From Bacteriovoracaceae bacterium (lineage in GTDB: Bacteria; Bdellovibrionota; UBA1018), in assembly GCA_947500275.1 (NCBI GenBank), contig CANMSW010000045.1, positions 1-11,513 of the forward strand: a stretch of 11,513 nt of DNA, given 5' to 3'. The translations under genes were made by a program, and so were the position numbers. The notes beneath the pieces are model-generated. The model saw nothing but the letters and a program-made list of their open reading frames with translations. It was not told the DNA's origin and made no database searches. Position 1 is the stretch's first letter; every line of letters begins with the position of its first letter. This document shows positions 1 to 6,590 of the stretch, piece after piece.

Positions 1-40
1 CAACTGGCCTCGTAGGGTGCTCAACCCGTCCCGGAGTCCC

Positions 41-57
41 GGAGCTCCGTCCCCCCC
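41..57 (-). repeat. GGGGACGGAGC dispersed repeat, copy 1
   Basis: On the minus strand this reads GGGGGGGACGGAGCTCC, containing the 11-base core GGGGACGGAGC found five more times in the window. CGGAGCTCCG (40-49) is a perfect 10-base palindrome. Immediately upstream lies a tandem duplication of TCCCGGAG (29-36 and 37-44). The copy sits about 135 bases upstream of the start of the secreted enzyme at 191. No gene can be assigned around it. Confidence 0.7.
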
Positions 58-124
58 TGGATAGGGCCCCTGCCAGTCCAATACGGCAAGGATGTCGCAT
101 TCTTCGCGAAACTCGCCAAAAGTC

Positions 125-152
125 TTGAGGACACAGGCATTTTCGCTATGAC
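125..152 (+). promoter_or_regulatory. Possible sigma70-type promoter for the protein-glutaminase-like gene
   Basis: TTGAGG (125-130) and TATGAC (147-152) are separated by 16 bases, each matching 4 of 6 consensus positions. Transcription would begin near 159, giving a leader of about 32 bases before the ATG at 191. This is a moderate match only. Confidence 0.3.
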
Positions 153-190
153 ACTCCGCAACAAACCACCCTCAATGCGGAGATCAGTCA

Positions 191-970
191 ATGAAACCGT
201 ACATGAAGATGAATCTGAGCCCCATGGCGCTTGTTTTCCTGCTCTTGAGCTTTTCGGCTCAAGCCCAAGTCGTCTCGAACACCGAAGACCTCTTTGATCT
301 TGCGAATGATACGATCGCAGGAAAAACAACCGCCCAAGTCGACCGTGAAAACCGCGAACTCTATGAGGACTTCGTTCGAGCTGAAAATAAAGATACCGAT
401 GACGCTTGGATGCGTCCGAAAAATCTGAATCCGCGCTACGCTTCAGAACTCTTGCGATCCGCAGAAACCAATCCGGTCGTTTCGCTTTATCAGTACCATC
501 GCTACGACCCGAAGAACCAAGGCATTGGCTTCTGTTTTGGTCGCGCTCTTTTCGTTCACGTCGAACTCGCTTACCGCGGCTTTGATCGGGACAGTGTTCG
601 TAAAGCTTTCGTAGTCGGCCCCATGAAAACTCCAGATGGCGCTTCGTGGGGATGGCACGTTACGACGATTGCTCAAAGCGTGAATGCTCAGGGCCAGGAA
701 GAGTGGTTAGCAATCGATCCGATCGCGGGCGTCAAGCCCGTGATGCAGTGGTATCGAGACATGTATAACAACTACTCCACCGACAAGAAGCTGAAGCTCT
801 TCGTCACCCAGCCCACTCGCTTTGGCCCCTCTGGGTACTCGCATTACAGCGAAAGCGCACTCGCGGATCCGTTCTACAATCACTACTTCGAGGACATGAT
901 GGGATGGTTCGAGAAACAGTCGGAAGCGGGATACTATGAAGCGAATCAAATTCGGGAATTCGTCCGCTGA
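191..970 (+). CDS. Secreted protein-glutaminase-like (papain-fold) enzyme
   Basis: This 259-residue protein has a signal peptide (residues 1-25, hydrophobic core at 12-22, likely cleavage after AQA). The mature part carries a papain-like arrangement resembling bacterial protein-glutaminase (Chryseobacterium type; Gln_deamidase family). It has Cys115 in GFCFGRA at a helix start, then a strand KAFVVGPM, His156 in WGWHVTT, and Asp176 in WLAIDPI. Known protein-glutaminases deamidate glutamine side chains of folded proteins and show the same CxxRA ... KxFVxG ... WxxHV ... IDP order. Catalysis here is inferred from those residues, not proven. A transglutaminase-like or inactive relative is the main alternative. 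The start at 191 is chosen because GGAG (179-182) lies 8 bases upstream; in-frame ATGs at 203 and 209 lack a comparable site. The protein probably acts in the periplasm or outside the cell. It is followed by a strong terminator, so it looks monocistronic. Confidence 0.6.
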   Translation: MKPYMKMNLSPMALVFLLLSFSAQAQVVSNTEDLFDLANDTIAGKTTAQVDRENRELYEDFVRAENKDTDDAWMRPKNLNPRYASELLRSAETNPVVSLYQYHRYDPKNQGIGFCFGRALFVHVELAYRGFDRDSVRKAFVVGPMKTPDGASWGWHVTTIAQSVNAQGQEEWLAIDPIAGVKPVMQWYRDMYNNYSTDKKLKLFVTQPTRFGPSGYSHYSESALADPFYNHYFEDMMGWFEKQSEAGYYEANQIREFVR

Positions 971-1035
971 TCGGCGAAAACCACGACTGATTCACCGTGT
1001 TTTGAAAAACTAAAATATCCCTCCGTTTGAAGACT

Positions 1036-1096
1036 GGCGTTCGAGAGCCACTGGGAATAGGATTCCCCCGTAGTTCTCGAACGCCTTTCCTTTTTT
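1036..1096 (+). terminator. Strong nested-hairpin intrinsic terminator
   Basis: GGCGTTCGAGA (1036-1046) pairs perfectly over 11 bases with TCTCGAACGCC (1075-1085) and is followed by a T tract (1086-1088, 1091-1096). Inside the large loop a second hairpin forms: GGGAAT (1053-1058) with ATTCCC (1062-1067) over a 3-base loop. It terminates the gene ending at 970. Because the next gene starts only 35 bases after the T tract, it could also act as a leader attenuator for that gene. Confidence 0.85.
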
Positions 1097-1130
1097 AGGC
1101 CTCCTTGAAACTGAACGTGGGGAAAACCAG

Positions 1131-1808
1131 TTGCCTTCTGATCAAGCTACTCAAAAGAAGAAACCCGTACTTCGAGGCGTGTCTCACCAAGTCGCAGCTT
1201 ACTTCGCTGCCATCGCGGGAGCATTCCTCATTTATATCACCTATCGAAACACAGGCGGAGCCCGTGTCCCCTTGATCGGCAACACCGTTTATGTGCTGAC
1301 CCTTGTATTCCTGTTCGGTATGAGCGCTTTTTACCATCGACCCACTTGGAAGCCGGACATGCGACGAAAACTCCGGAAGCTCGATCACGCCGCGATCTAC
1401 TTTCTGATTGCTGGCACAGGAACCGCAGTTGGCCTGGCTTCGACACGCCTCTCCGCAGACCCTTCGAGTGGCTTCAATTACCTCGTGATCTTGTGGGTGG
1501 GGTGCACACTTGGAGTCATCAAGTCTCTTTTCTGGGCACACGCTCCGAAGGCGATCTCGGCTCTCGCTTATTGCTTGATTGGACTCTCGGCTGCTCCGTT
1601 TTTACCGCAAATCGCGCCGCAACTGGGAATGCTCTCCACCGTCCTGATCTGTATCGGCGGGGCACTCTACCTGGTGGGCGCCGTCATCTATGCCCTCCGA
1701 AAACCAGATCCTTGGCCGGAGTTTTTCGGTTATCACGAAATTTTCCATCTGCTCGTGATCGCGGGAGCCACTTGTCACTATATCGTCATCCTGAGGACGC
1801 TGAGCTAG
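1131..1808 (+). CDS. PAQR / hemolysin III family membrane protein
   Basis: This 225-residue, seven-helix integral membrane protein of the hemolysin III (TrhA/YqfA) branch of the PAQR superfamily matches the usual family length of about 210-230. Family hallmarks appear in order: RGVSHQVA near residue 16, SAFYHR (65-70), KLDHAAIYFLIAGTGT (83-98), and the C-terminal FFGYHEIFHLLVIAGATCHY (198-217). The Ser65/His69, Asp85, His202 and His206 positions are those that form the metal site in PAQR proteins. Bacterial members have been linked to membrane lipid homeostasis, and some were named as haemolysins; the substrate here is unknown. The start is TTG at 1131, with GGGGA (1119-1123) 7 bases upstream; no ATG or GTG is available in frame nearby. 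The gene follows the nested hairpin at 1036-1096 closely, so its promoter must lie within or upstream of that structure or transcription must read through. Confidence 0.85.
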   Translation: MPSDQATQKKKPVLRGVSHQVAAYFAAIAGAFLIYITYRNTGGARVPLIGNTVYVLTLVFLFGMSAFYHRPTWKPDMRRKLRKLDHAAIYFLIAGTGTAVGLASTRLSADPSSGFNYLVILWVGCTLGVIKSLFWAHAPKAISALAYCLIGLSAAPFLPQIAPQLGMLSTVLICIGGALYLVGAVIYALRKPDPWPEFFGYHEIFHLLVIAGATCHYIVILRTLS

Positions 1809-1844
1809 GGAAAGCCCTATGCGCAGGCTCCCCTAAAAAAAATA

Positions 1845-1882
1845 GGGGATGACATCCGAGCCCTCACTCGTGCGTCATCCCC
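1845..1882. terminator. Bidirectional terminator between convergent genes
   Basis: GGGGATGAC (1845-1853) pairs perfectly with GTCATCCCC (1874-1882). Read leftward the stem is followed by TA and eight T residues (complement of 1835-1842), an excellent intrinsic terminator for the minus-strand gene ending at 1911. Read rightward it is followed by a T-rich stretch (1883-1902), adequate for the PAQR gene ending at 1808. Confidence 0.8.
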
Positions 1883-1910
1883 TTCTCTTCAATCTCTTTT
1901 TTCCTAAAGC

Positions 1911-2237
1911 TCAATTCCAGACGCAATCTGCCTGAGCATTCCCATTTACGAAATACGCGCCGTACTGATTCACGAAAACATGAGCATACTGACACGCACC
2001 TGGAAGTAAACTCATCGAGCCCCAAGCATGAATCGGGAAGCCCGAGTTGGTGTAGCCGACCACCTGAACGCGGCAAAACAGAGGGCGATAGTAATGGTAG
2101 GTGCTGTTACAAACTTCGGCCTGGACCTGATTCGGAGTCACCCATGCACGTGCATGAACATAAAATGCCGAAGCATCTTGCTGAGCACCCAGGAATGCCG
2201 CGACCAAAACGAACCCAGCGATCAGAAATTTTTTCAT
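1911..2237 (-). CDS. Small secreted four-cysteine protein, function unknown
   Basis: This 108-residue protein has a clean signal peptide: MKK, a hydrophobic core at residues 4-18, and predicted cleavage after ASA at 24. The roughly 84-residue mature part is rich in Tyr, Phe, Trp, Asn and Gln and has exactly four cysteines (43, 55, 82, 105), which could form two disulfides in the periplasm or outside. I do not recognise a family. The open frame extends upstream to 2312, but the start at 2237 is preferred because AGGAG (complement of 2246-2250) is 8 bases upstream and the signal peptide begins there. The gene has a probable promoter at 2333-2360 and a strong terminator at 1845-1882, so it is likely an independently transcribed, possibly abundant secreted protein. 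Confidence 0.75.
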   Translation of the reverse strand: MKKFLIAGFVLVAAFLGAQQDASAFYVHARAWVTPNQVQAEVCNSTYHYYRPLFCRVQVVGYTNSGFPIHAWGSMSLLPGACQYAHVFVNQYGAYFVNGNAQADCVWN

Positions 2238-2332
2238 AAAACTCACTCCTTCGTTGAATGCGACCCGTGACCCGAAACCCCGCAGACCCCATGCGACAAA
2301 CAGGGGGGCCAAAACGAATCGATGAGAGCCGA

Positions 2333-2360
2333 TTTATTCTCCAAAAATTTTAAGAGTCAA
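2333..2360 (-). promoter_or_regulatory. Promoter for the small secreted protein gene
   Basis: On the minus strand TTGACT (2355-2360) lies 16 bases upstream of AATAAA (2333-2338). The -35 matches 5 of 6 and the -10 matches 4 of 6 positions, in an AT-rich spacer unlike the surrounding sequence. Transcription would start near 2325, leaving a leader of about 90 bases before the start at 2237. Confidence 0.45.
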
Positions 2361-2379
2361 ACGGATTCGAAGCCCCGCT

Positions 2380-2415
2380 TCCCTTGATGAGAGCCATCGA
2401 GGGGCCAAGCTCTCA
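2380..2415 (+). other. Overlapping alternative hairpins in the non-coding stretch 2238-2617
   Basis: TCCCTTGATG (2380-2389) can pair with CATCGAGGGG (2395-2404), with two G-T pairs and a 5-base loop AGAGC. The overlapping segment TGAGAGC (2388-2394) is perfectly complementary to GCTCTCA (2409-2415). The two pairings are mutually exclusive hairpins, or together a pseudoknot. The rest of the 380-base gap between the divergent genes holds their promoters and no convincing open frame. Whether this element is transcribed is unknown. Confidence 0.3.
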
Positions 2416-2552
2416 AACGGCACCCCAATTACATGCCGCGTTATCATTCCGCAAAAAACTCAGCATAGGCGACATCCGAGGACCTGAGCTACGAGCGGAC
2501 TTTAAAAAAGGTCTTCAACTGAAATGAAACAGTCCGTCTCATTTTCAATCCG

Positions 2553-2582
2553 TTGTTCTCTTTCGAAGATGAAGCGTAACAT
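2553..2582 (+). promoter_or_regulatory. Weak promoter candidate for the DoxX-like gene
   Basis: TTGTTC (2553-2558) and TAACAT (2577-2582) are 18 bases apart, with 3 of 6 and 4 of 6 matches. A start near 2589 would leave a leader of about 29 bases, which includes the good ribosome binding site before 2618. Confidence 0.25.
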
Positions 2583-2617
2583 CGTGCACAAATACAAAAC
2601 TCAATAAGGAGATTTCC

Positions 2618-3004
2618 ATGATGACGAATCAATCGAGTAAAGCACAGATCTGGGCCGGAAGAGGATTGAGCATTCTGGTGGTTGCAATGCTACTTGGAAG
2701 CGGGGGCGCAAAGATTTCGCATCAAGCGGCGATGGTTCCCGATTTCGTAGAGAAATTTGGCTACGCTGAGAGTCTCATGACCCCGATCGGGATCGTCGAA
2801 GTTCTTTGCGCTCTTCTTTATGCCATTCCGCGCACGAGCATCCTCGGAGCCATTTTACTGACCGGTTACATGGGCGGCGCAGTTGCAACCCACGTCCGCA
2901 TCGGGGATCCGTTTGTGCCCCCACTCATGATCGGGATCTTCGTTTGGCTCGGGCTTTTCCTGCGTGACTCCAGCATCCGTGCCTTGCTGCCCTGGAAAAA
3001 ATAA
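2618..3004 (+). CDS. DoxX-like family small membrane protein
   Basis: This 128-residue protein has four predicted membrane helices (about 13-30, 55-71, 74-92 and 100-117) and a short basic C-terminus. It has the DoxX-like (DoxX_2) pattern: LLGSGGAKISH at the end of helix 1, then GIVEVLCALLYAIPRTSILGAILLTGYMGGAVATHVRIGDP, followed by a last helix. Roles for this family are poorly defined; relatives are quinone-linked membrane proteins, so a specific reaction should not be assigned. AAGGAG lies about 7 bases before the ATG at 2618; the adjacent ATG at 2621 is an equal alternative. The gene converges on queA with only 25 bases between stops and no visible terminator. Confidence 0.75.
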   Translation: MMTNQSSKAQIWAGRGLSILVVAMLLGSGGAKISHQAAMVPDFVEKFGYAESLMTPIGIVEVLCALLYAIPRTSILGAILLTGYMGGAVATHVRIGDPFVPPLMIGIFVWLGLFLRDSSIRALLPWKK

Positions 3005-3029
3005 AGTTCAAAACTAGGTTCGAGGAAGC

Positions 3030-4160
3030 TTACAAAATCAACATCGCGTCGCCGTAGCTGAAGAAGCGATACTTCTCGGCCACGGCCTGGCGGTAAGCTT
3101 CCCTGACCAAATCAATTCCCGCAAACGCGCCCACGAGCATCAAAAGCGTGCTCTTGGGCAGATGGAAATTGGTGATCATCCGATCGACCGCTTGGAACTG
3201 ATGCAGCCCCGGCCTGATGAAGAGTTTCGTGCGTCCGCTCCCGGAACGAAGCTGGTGCTCCTCTTTCTGCCAGGCACTTTCCAAAGTCCGAACCGAAGTC
3301 GTGCCCACGGCGACGATTCGCTTCCCCTGCGATTTCATCTGATTCAGCTCCTGGGCTACCGAATCCGAAACGCTCCAGCGCTCTTCATGCATATCATGCT
3401 GATCGAGGTGTTCTGCGCGCACCGGCCGGAACGTTCCGATTCCGACATGAAGGGTCACCTCACGCCAAAGTACGCCTTCGCGCTCAAGAGTTCGTAAAAG
3501 ATCGGGGGTGAAATGCAATCCGGCCGTCGGCGCAGCGGCGGATCCCGCTTCCTGCGCGTAAACGGTCTGATATCGTTCCTCGTCGTCAACACCGCCAGCC
3601 CCGGGCTTTCTCTCAATGTAAGGTGGAAGCGGAAGCTCACCTGCTCGACTCTTCTCAGGATCACGGTCGAACTTCACATCAATGGTGCCTTGGACGCTCG
3701 TGCCGCTCCCTCGGACCACTTCCCCAAAAAGCCCCTGCGCGTCGGGAGTCTCGAAGTAGAACTTCAGTCCGGCCTTTGCGCGTGCACTTCCATGGTAAAG
3801 CGCCTCCCAGACTCCCGGACGAATTTCCTCTAAAAGTAGAAGCTCGACTTTTCCGCCTAACCCTTGAGGCAAGACCCCGGGCGAGACCTTCACTTCTGCC
3901 GGCAACCTATAACCTGGCAAACGAGCGTGAAGAACGCGCGTATTATTCGCAACCAAGAGATCGTTCGAATCGAGGTACTCGGGAAGATCCCGAAATATCC
4001 GGTGCTCGATCTTGCCCGTCTTCCGATGCACCACCATCAAGCGCGAGGAGTCGCGTGGTTGAACAGGGGCGTGAGCAATGAGCTCTAATGGTAAATCATA
4101 GTCATACGAAGCAATCAGGTTTGGATCGAAGCTACCGTCGCTTAAAGAAAAATTAGGCAT
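3030..4160 (-). CDS. queA: S-adenosylmethionine:tRNA ribosyltransferase-isomerase
   Basis: QueA transfers and isomerises the ribosyl group of S-adenosylmethionine onto preQ1 at tRNA position 34, making epoxyqueuosine in cytosolic queuosine synthesis. Family signatures run through the whole 376 residues: DYDLPLELIAHAPVQPRDSSRLMV (20-43), LVANNTRVLHARL, GGKVELLLLEE, LPLPPYIERK, GSAAAPTAGLHFT, HVGIGTFRPV, MHEERW, AVGTTSVRTLES, LFIRPGL, TNFHLPKSTLLMLVGAFAG, and the C-terminal YRFFSYGDAMLIL. The core is complete. About 17 extra residues precede the usual start of the family near DYDLP. No Shine-Dalgarno sequence lies upstream of the ATG at 4160, and there is no internal ATG, GTG or TTG that would give the standard N-terminus, so this start is retained. 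No tgt or other queuosine gene is adjacent, so it stands alone here. Confidence 0.97.
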   Translation of the reverse strand: MPNFSLSDGSFDPNLIASYDYDLPLELIAHAPVQPRDSSRLMVVHRKTGKIEHRIFRDLPEYLDSNDLLVANNTRVLHARLPGYRLPAEVKVSPGVLPQGLGGKVELLLLEEIRPGVWEALYHGSARAKAGLKFYFETPDAQGLFGEVVRGSGTSVQGTIDVKFDRDPEKSRAGELPLPPYIERKPGAGGVDDEERYQTVYAQEAGSAAAPTAGLHFTPDLLRTLEREGVLWREVTLHVGIGTFRPVRAEHLDQHDMHEERWSVSDSVAQELNQMKSQGKRIVAVGTTSVRTLESAWQKEEHQLRSGSGRTKLFIRPGLHQFQAVDRMITNFHLPKSTLLMLVGAFAGIDLVREAYRQAVAEKYRFFSYGDAMLIL

Positions 4161-4416
4161 AGGATAAGGGGCTCATAACAGAAAGACGAAAGCCTCGCCA
4201 TGGACTGTAGCATCAGTAGAAATCTGAGTTGATACGGGACCACTTTCGCTTCGGACGAACCCCCGAGCCGGAAAAGACCTTCGCAAAAGTCGAACTCCCG
4301 CCGCGGTGCTCCCCCGTTCACAAACGAGACTTGAACTCTTTGAGGTTTCCCCGGAATCTAGACCGGTACGCACCTTCTCCCACGAGGGGAGATTCTGGTC
4401 GAAATGAATCTCAAGA

Positions 4417-5187
4417 ATGAAAAGCCCTTGTCCCTTTCCAATTCTCTCAAGTGTCCGCCGGATCCTCGCGCTCGGGAGCATTCTCTTTTTCGCTGATCTG
4501 GCGATCAATCTTGAAATGGGGTGGTGCGGGACCGGAAGGTTTCAATTCAGCACCCAAATCGGCGTCACCCAAGCGGATTACTCGGAGCCCGCCCTCGGTG
4601 CTTCTTCCTCCCAGAAGGGCCTGCATTTCAAACAAGGCGCGACCTACAACCTGATTCAGAACCGTATCGACTTCTCGCTGGTCGGATATATCAGCGGACT
4701 GGGAAATCTTATATCCAGCCGGCAGACGTTAGAAACGGGGACCCCGGAAATAGCTGGGGGACCCACTTATTGGGGCGTTTCAGCTCGCTTCCCCATTTCG
4801 GTCGCCCCGAAGTCGAGCCGCTGGGATTTTCGGATTGCCCCAGGCTACTCGACTTGGGGGATGCTTGTTGACGAGGAAGCTTATGGGATAAGCCTTTTGG
4901 CGACCCCCATGGTTCACCTCTCGTTTCGAAATCGAAAGAATGGGACCCGCCCTTGGGGTTTGAGCTTTAAGTTGTCCCCTCTTTCTTCGGAACTCAATGC
5001 TGTCATTGATAACCGCGAACTTGCGGCAGGATTCGACTTTCAACTTTCGAGCCTTCGCGCGAAGCGCCCGCTGATCTTCCACCTGGACTATGCAACGACG
5101 AGTTTTGATCTCCCCACCGGGTCAGGCAGTGAAACCCGAGCGGGGACGTTTGAATCGGTGAGTTGTGGACTGGCGATTCGCTGGTGA
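4417..5187 (+). CDS. Probable outer-membrane beta-barrel-like protein
   Basis: This 256-residue protein starts with a basic segment and hydrophobic stretch (about 14-32) that could be a signal peptide. Alternating aromatic/polar strands with small-residue turns follow, for example RFQFSTQIGVTQADYS, RIDFSLVGYISGLGN and WDFRIAPGYSTWGM. It ends in GLAIRW, an aromatic terminal residue as in many outer-membrane barrels. I cannot place it in a named family. The start is uncertain: the ATG at 4417 has no close ribosome binding site. GAGGGGA (4384-4390) is better placed for ATG 4404, which is in another frame and soon stops. The 256-base gap to the divergent queA holds no clear promoter or open frame I would support. 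It converges on the SpoIID-like gene with 2 bases between stops. Confidence 0.5.
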   Translation: MKSPCPFPILSSVRRILALGSILFFADLAINLEMGWCGTGRFQFSTQIGVTQADYSEPALGASSSQKGLHFKQGATYNLIQNRIDFSLVGYISGLGNLISSRQTLETGTPEIAGGPTYWGVSARFPISVAPKSSRWDFRIAPGYSTWGMLVDEEAYGISLLATPMVHLSFRNRKNGTRPWGLSFKLSPLSSELNAVIDNRELAAGFDFQLSSLRAKRPLIFHLDYATTSFDLPTGSGSETRAGTFESVSCGLAIRW

Positions 5188-5189
5188 AC

Positions 5190-6584
5190 TTACCAGGCCC
5201 GCGCCACTTGAGAGTCAGGGTAATAGTGAGCAAGGATCGCCTGGGTGCTTAAGCCGCGGGCGCCCATGTTCTTGGCCCCCCACTGACAAAGACCTACGCC
5301 GTGCCCGTAGCCGCGACCGGTGAAAGTCCAACCCTGGCGCTGATCACCTAAAATCGTAAACCAAGTGCTCAGGATCCGACCGGCTCCGAGCTTCATGCGG
5401 AAATCTTGGGCTGACATTTCACTCCAGCGGATGAATTTCGAGCGCGGTTCGCGCCACTTCAGCTCTACGCGATCCACTCTTCCACTCGGAGAGTGAGCCT
5501 TCACTCGCACCGCCTCGAGCTGCGCGGGGATGCCCGCTTTGAACGGCGATTTTAAGGTGGATGCGAGCTCACGCCCGCCGAACTGCGCTTTCCATTGGTA
5601 CTTCGGTGAGTCGCTACACCACGCGCAGGAAACCCGGCGCTTAAATCCGGGGGACGGAGCACCCCAAACCTGCTCGGGGAGCTCCGTCCCCCCTCCACAG
5701 GTCGAGTGGTAGTAGGCTTTGAGCGGTTTGAGGTGCGTAGCTGGAATGGCGCCCTCGCCGCCCTGACGATTCGGGGCAGAAGAAGTCAGACGAACGGCAT
5801 CGAGGTGGGGACGGAGCTTCTGCGCGGCAACTAAAACAAGGCCACGGGTCCGACGAACCGCCTGGGATGCTTTCGAGTCCTCTTTTTCTGCGCCACCATA
5901 GACCTGGTCTTTCTCGTCGGACTCCAAGTCGTAAAGCGAGTGCGTGGACTTGCGCTCTTCCTGAACTCGATACAGGGCATAAGTCCGGGCAGCGATCACT
6001 TGAGCTTCAACTGCACTTTCCGCCCACTTCGAAGAAAACTCGTGATTCACGAGGCCCTCTAAATACTGCTCGAACTCCAAATGATTCACGGCGATGCACC
6101 CTAGATCGGCGCGAGAATCGGCTTGGGCGGCACTCCCTCGCCCCGAGCGCGAGCGCACGGAGAACCCCGAATGAAGCGACAGGAGAGAGCGGTAAGGCTT
6201 GCCATCGATCGAAAAAAGTCCGGAGCGGCTTCGAATCTCTAAGCTCCCGTGCTGAATTCGCTCGGAAATCGGAATCTGACCTCGCGCCGCATCAAGAGCC
6301 CGCAGCACAATTCCAGTTCCTTTCGGATCACAGAGAACTTCCCAAGATCGTACTTCCGGGTGCTCTCCGATGAGCTGAGGGATTCCTGAAACGACTTTTT
6401 GAAACTGGAGTCTGTCCCCCGAAATAACCACCCGGGGACGCAACGGACCCACTTTGACTCGGATCACGGGGACGGAGCTCGCGGCAAGGGGAACGGGGAC
6501 GGAGCTCCCCGCGAGAACGAAGTTCTCCTGGAAACTCAAGCCCGCCAAAAGACAGAGTGCTGTGTACAAAGCCCGGACGCTCAC
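5190..6584 (-). CDS. SpoIID/LytB-domain protein (peptidoglycan lytic enzyme or amidase enhancer)
   Basis: This 464-residue protein has a signal-peptide-like N-terminus (about 1-25) and a SpoIID/LytB domain from about residue 155 on. Hallmarks are LEQYLEGLVNHEFSSKW-type sequence (171-187, putative catalytic Glu182), VEAQVIAARTYAL (192-204), DQVYGG (226-231), AYYHSTCGGGTELPEQVWG (290-308) and FTGRGYGHGVGLCQWGAK (421-438). SpoIID cleaves stem-peptide-free glycan in Bacillus; relatives in Gram-negative bacteria act in envelope remodelling. His293, Cys296, Cys320 and Cys323 could bind metal. About 30 extra residues (253-284) separate the usual TRGLVL and AYYHS motifs. The start is GTG at 6584 with no clear ribosome binding site; an in-frame TGA lies 7 codons upstream. 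Four copies of a dispersed GC-rich repeat lie inside the gene: residues 26-40 (GSSVPVPLAASSVPV) and 298-312 are encoded by them. The 92 bases upstream contain more repeat sequence. Confidence 0.88.
   Translation of the reverse strand: MSVRALYTALCLLAGLSFQENFVLAGSSVPVPLAASSVPVIRVKVGPLRPRVVISGDRLQFQKVVSGIPQLIGEHPEVRSWEVLCDPKGTGIVLRALDAARGQIPISERIQHGSLEIRSRSGLFSIDGKPYRSLLSLHSGFSVRSRSGRGSAAQADSRADLGCIAVNHLEFEQYLEGLVNHEFSSKWAESAVEAQVIAARTYALYRVQEERKSTHSLYDLESDEKDQVYGGAEKEDSKASQAVRRTRGLVLVAAQKLRPHLDAVRLTSSAPNRQGGEGAIPATHLKPLKAYYHSTCGGGTELPEQVWGAPSPGFKRRVSCAWCSDSPKYQWKAQFGGRELASTLKSPFKAGIPAQLEAVRVKAHSPSGRVDRVELKWREPRSKFIRWSEMSAQDFRMKLGAGRILSTWFTILGDQRQGWTFTGRGYGHGVGLCQWGAKNMGARGLSTQAILAHYYPDSQVARAW
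5649..5692. repeat. Inverted pair of the GGGGACGGAGC repeat forming a hairpin (copies 2a and 2b)
   Basis: Bases 5649-5665 and 5676-5692 are inverted repeats pairing at 16 of 17 positions (only 5661/5680 mismatch) around a 10-base loop. Each arm contains GGGGACGGAGC, at 5650-5660 on plus and 5681-5691 on minus. The whole hairpin lies within the SpoIID-like coding sequence, over the conserved TELPEQVWG segment. Confidence 0.85.
6466..6507 (+). repeat. Direct tandem of the GGGGACGGAGC repeat (copies 3a and 3b)
   Basis: The 15-base sequence ACGGGGACGGAGCTC occurs at 6466-6480 and again at 6493-6507. The period is 27 bases, exactly nine codons, so the SpoIID-like reading frame is kept and the protein gains SSVPV twice. 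The second copy continues CCCCGCG, matching the longer consensus GGGGACGGAGCTCCCCG. Confidence 0.85.
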
Positions 6585-6590
6585 TTCTTG

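Noticed and set aside
16..297. An open frame (plus, frame 1) with protein-like content around residues YGKDVAFFAKLAKSLEDTG, possibly the tail of a broken upstream gene
   Set aside because: It has an in-frame TAG at 13-15, no start codon before 148, and overlaps the clear signal-peptide gene by 107 bases. It could be a remnant disrupted near the repeat at 41-57, but I cannot support it as a gene.
1851..2480. Ten-base repeat GACATCCGAG at 1851-1860 and 2471-2480
   Set aside because: Dozens of chance 10-base repeats are expected in a window of this size, and the flanks do not match.
4173..4508. Open frames on both strands in the queA upstream gap
   Set aside because: They have basic low-complexity translations and no ribosome binding sites, and they overlap the barrel gene start. 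They look like chance frames in GC-rich DNA.
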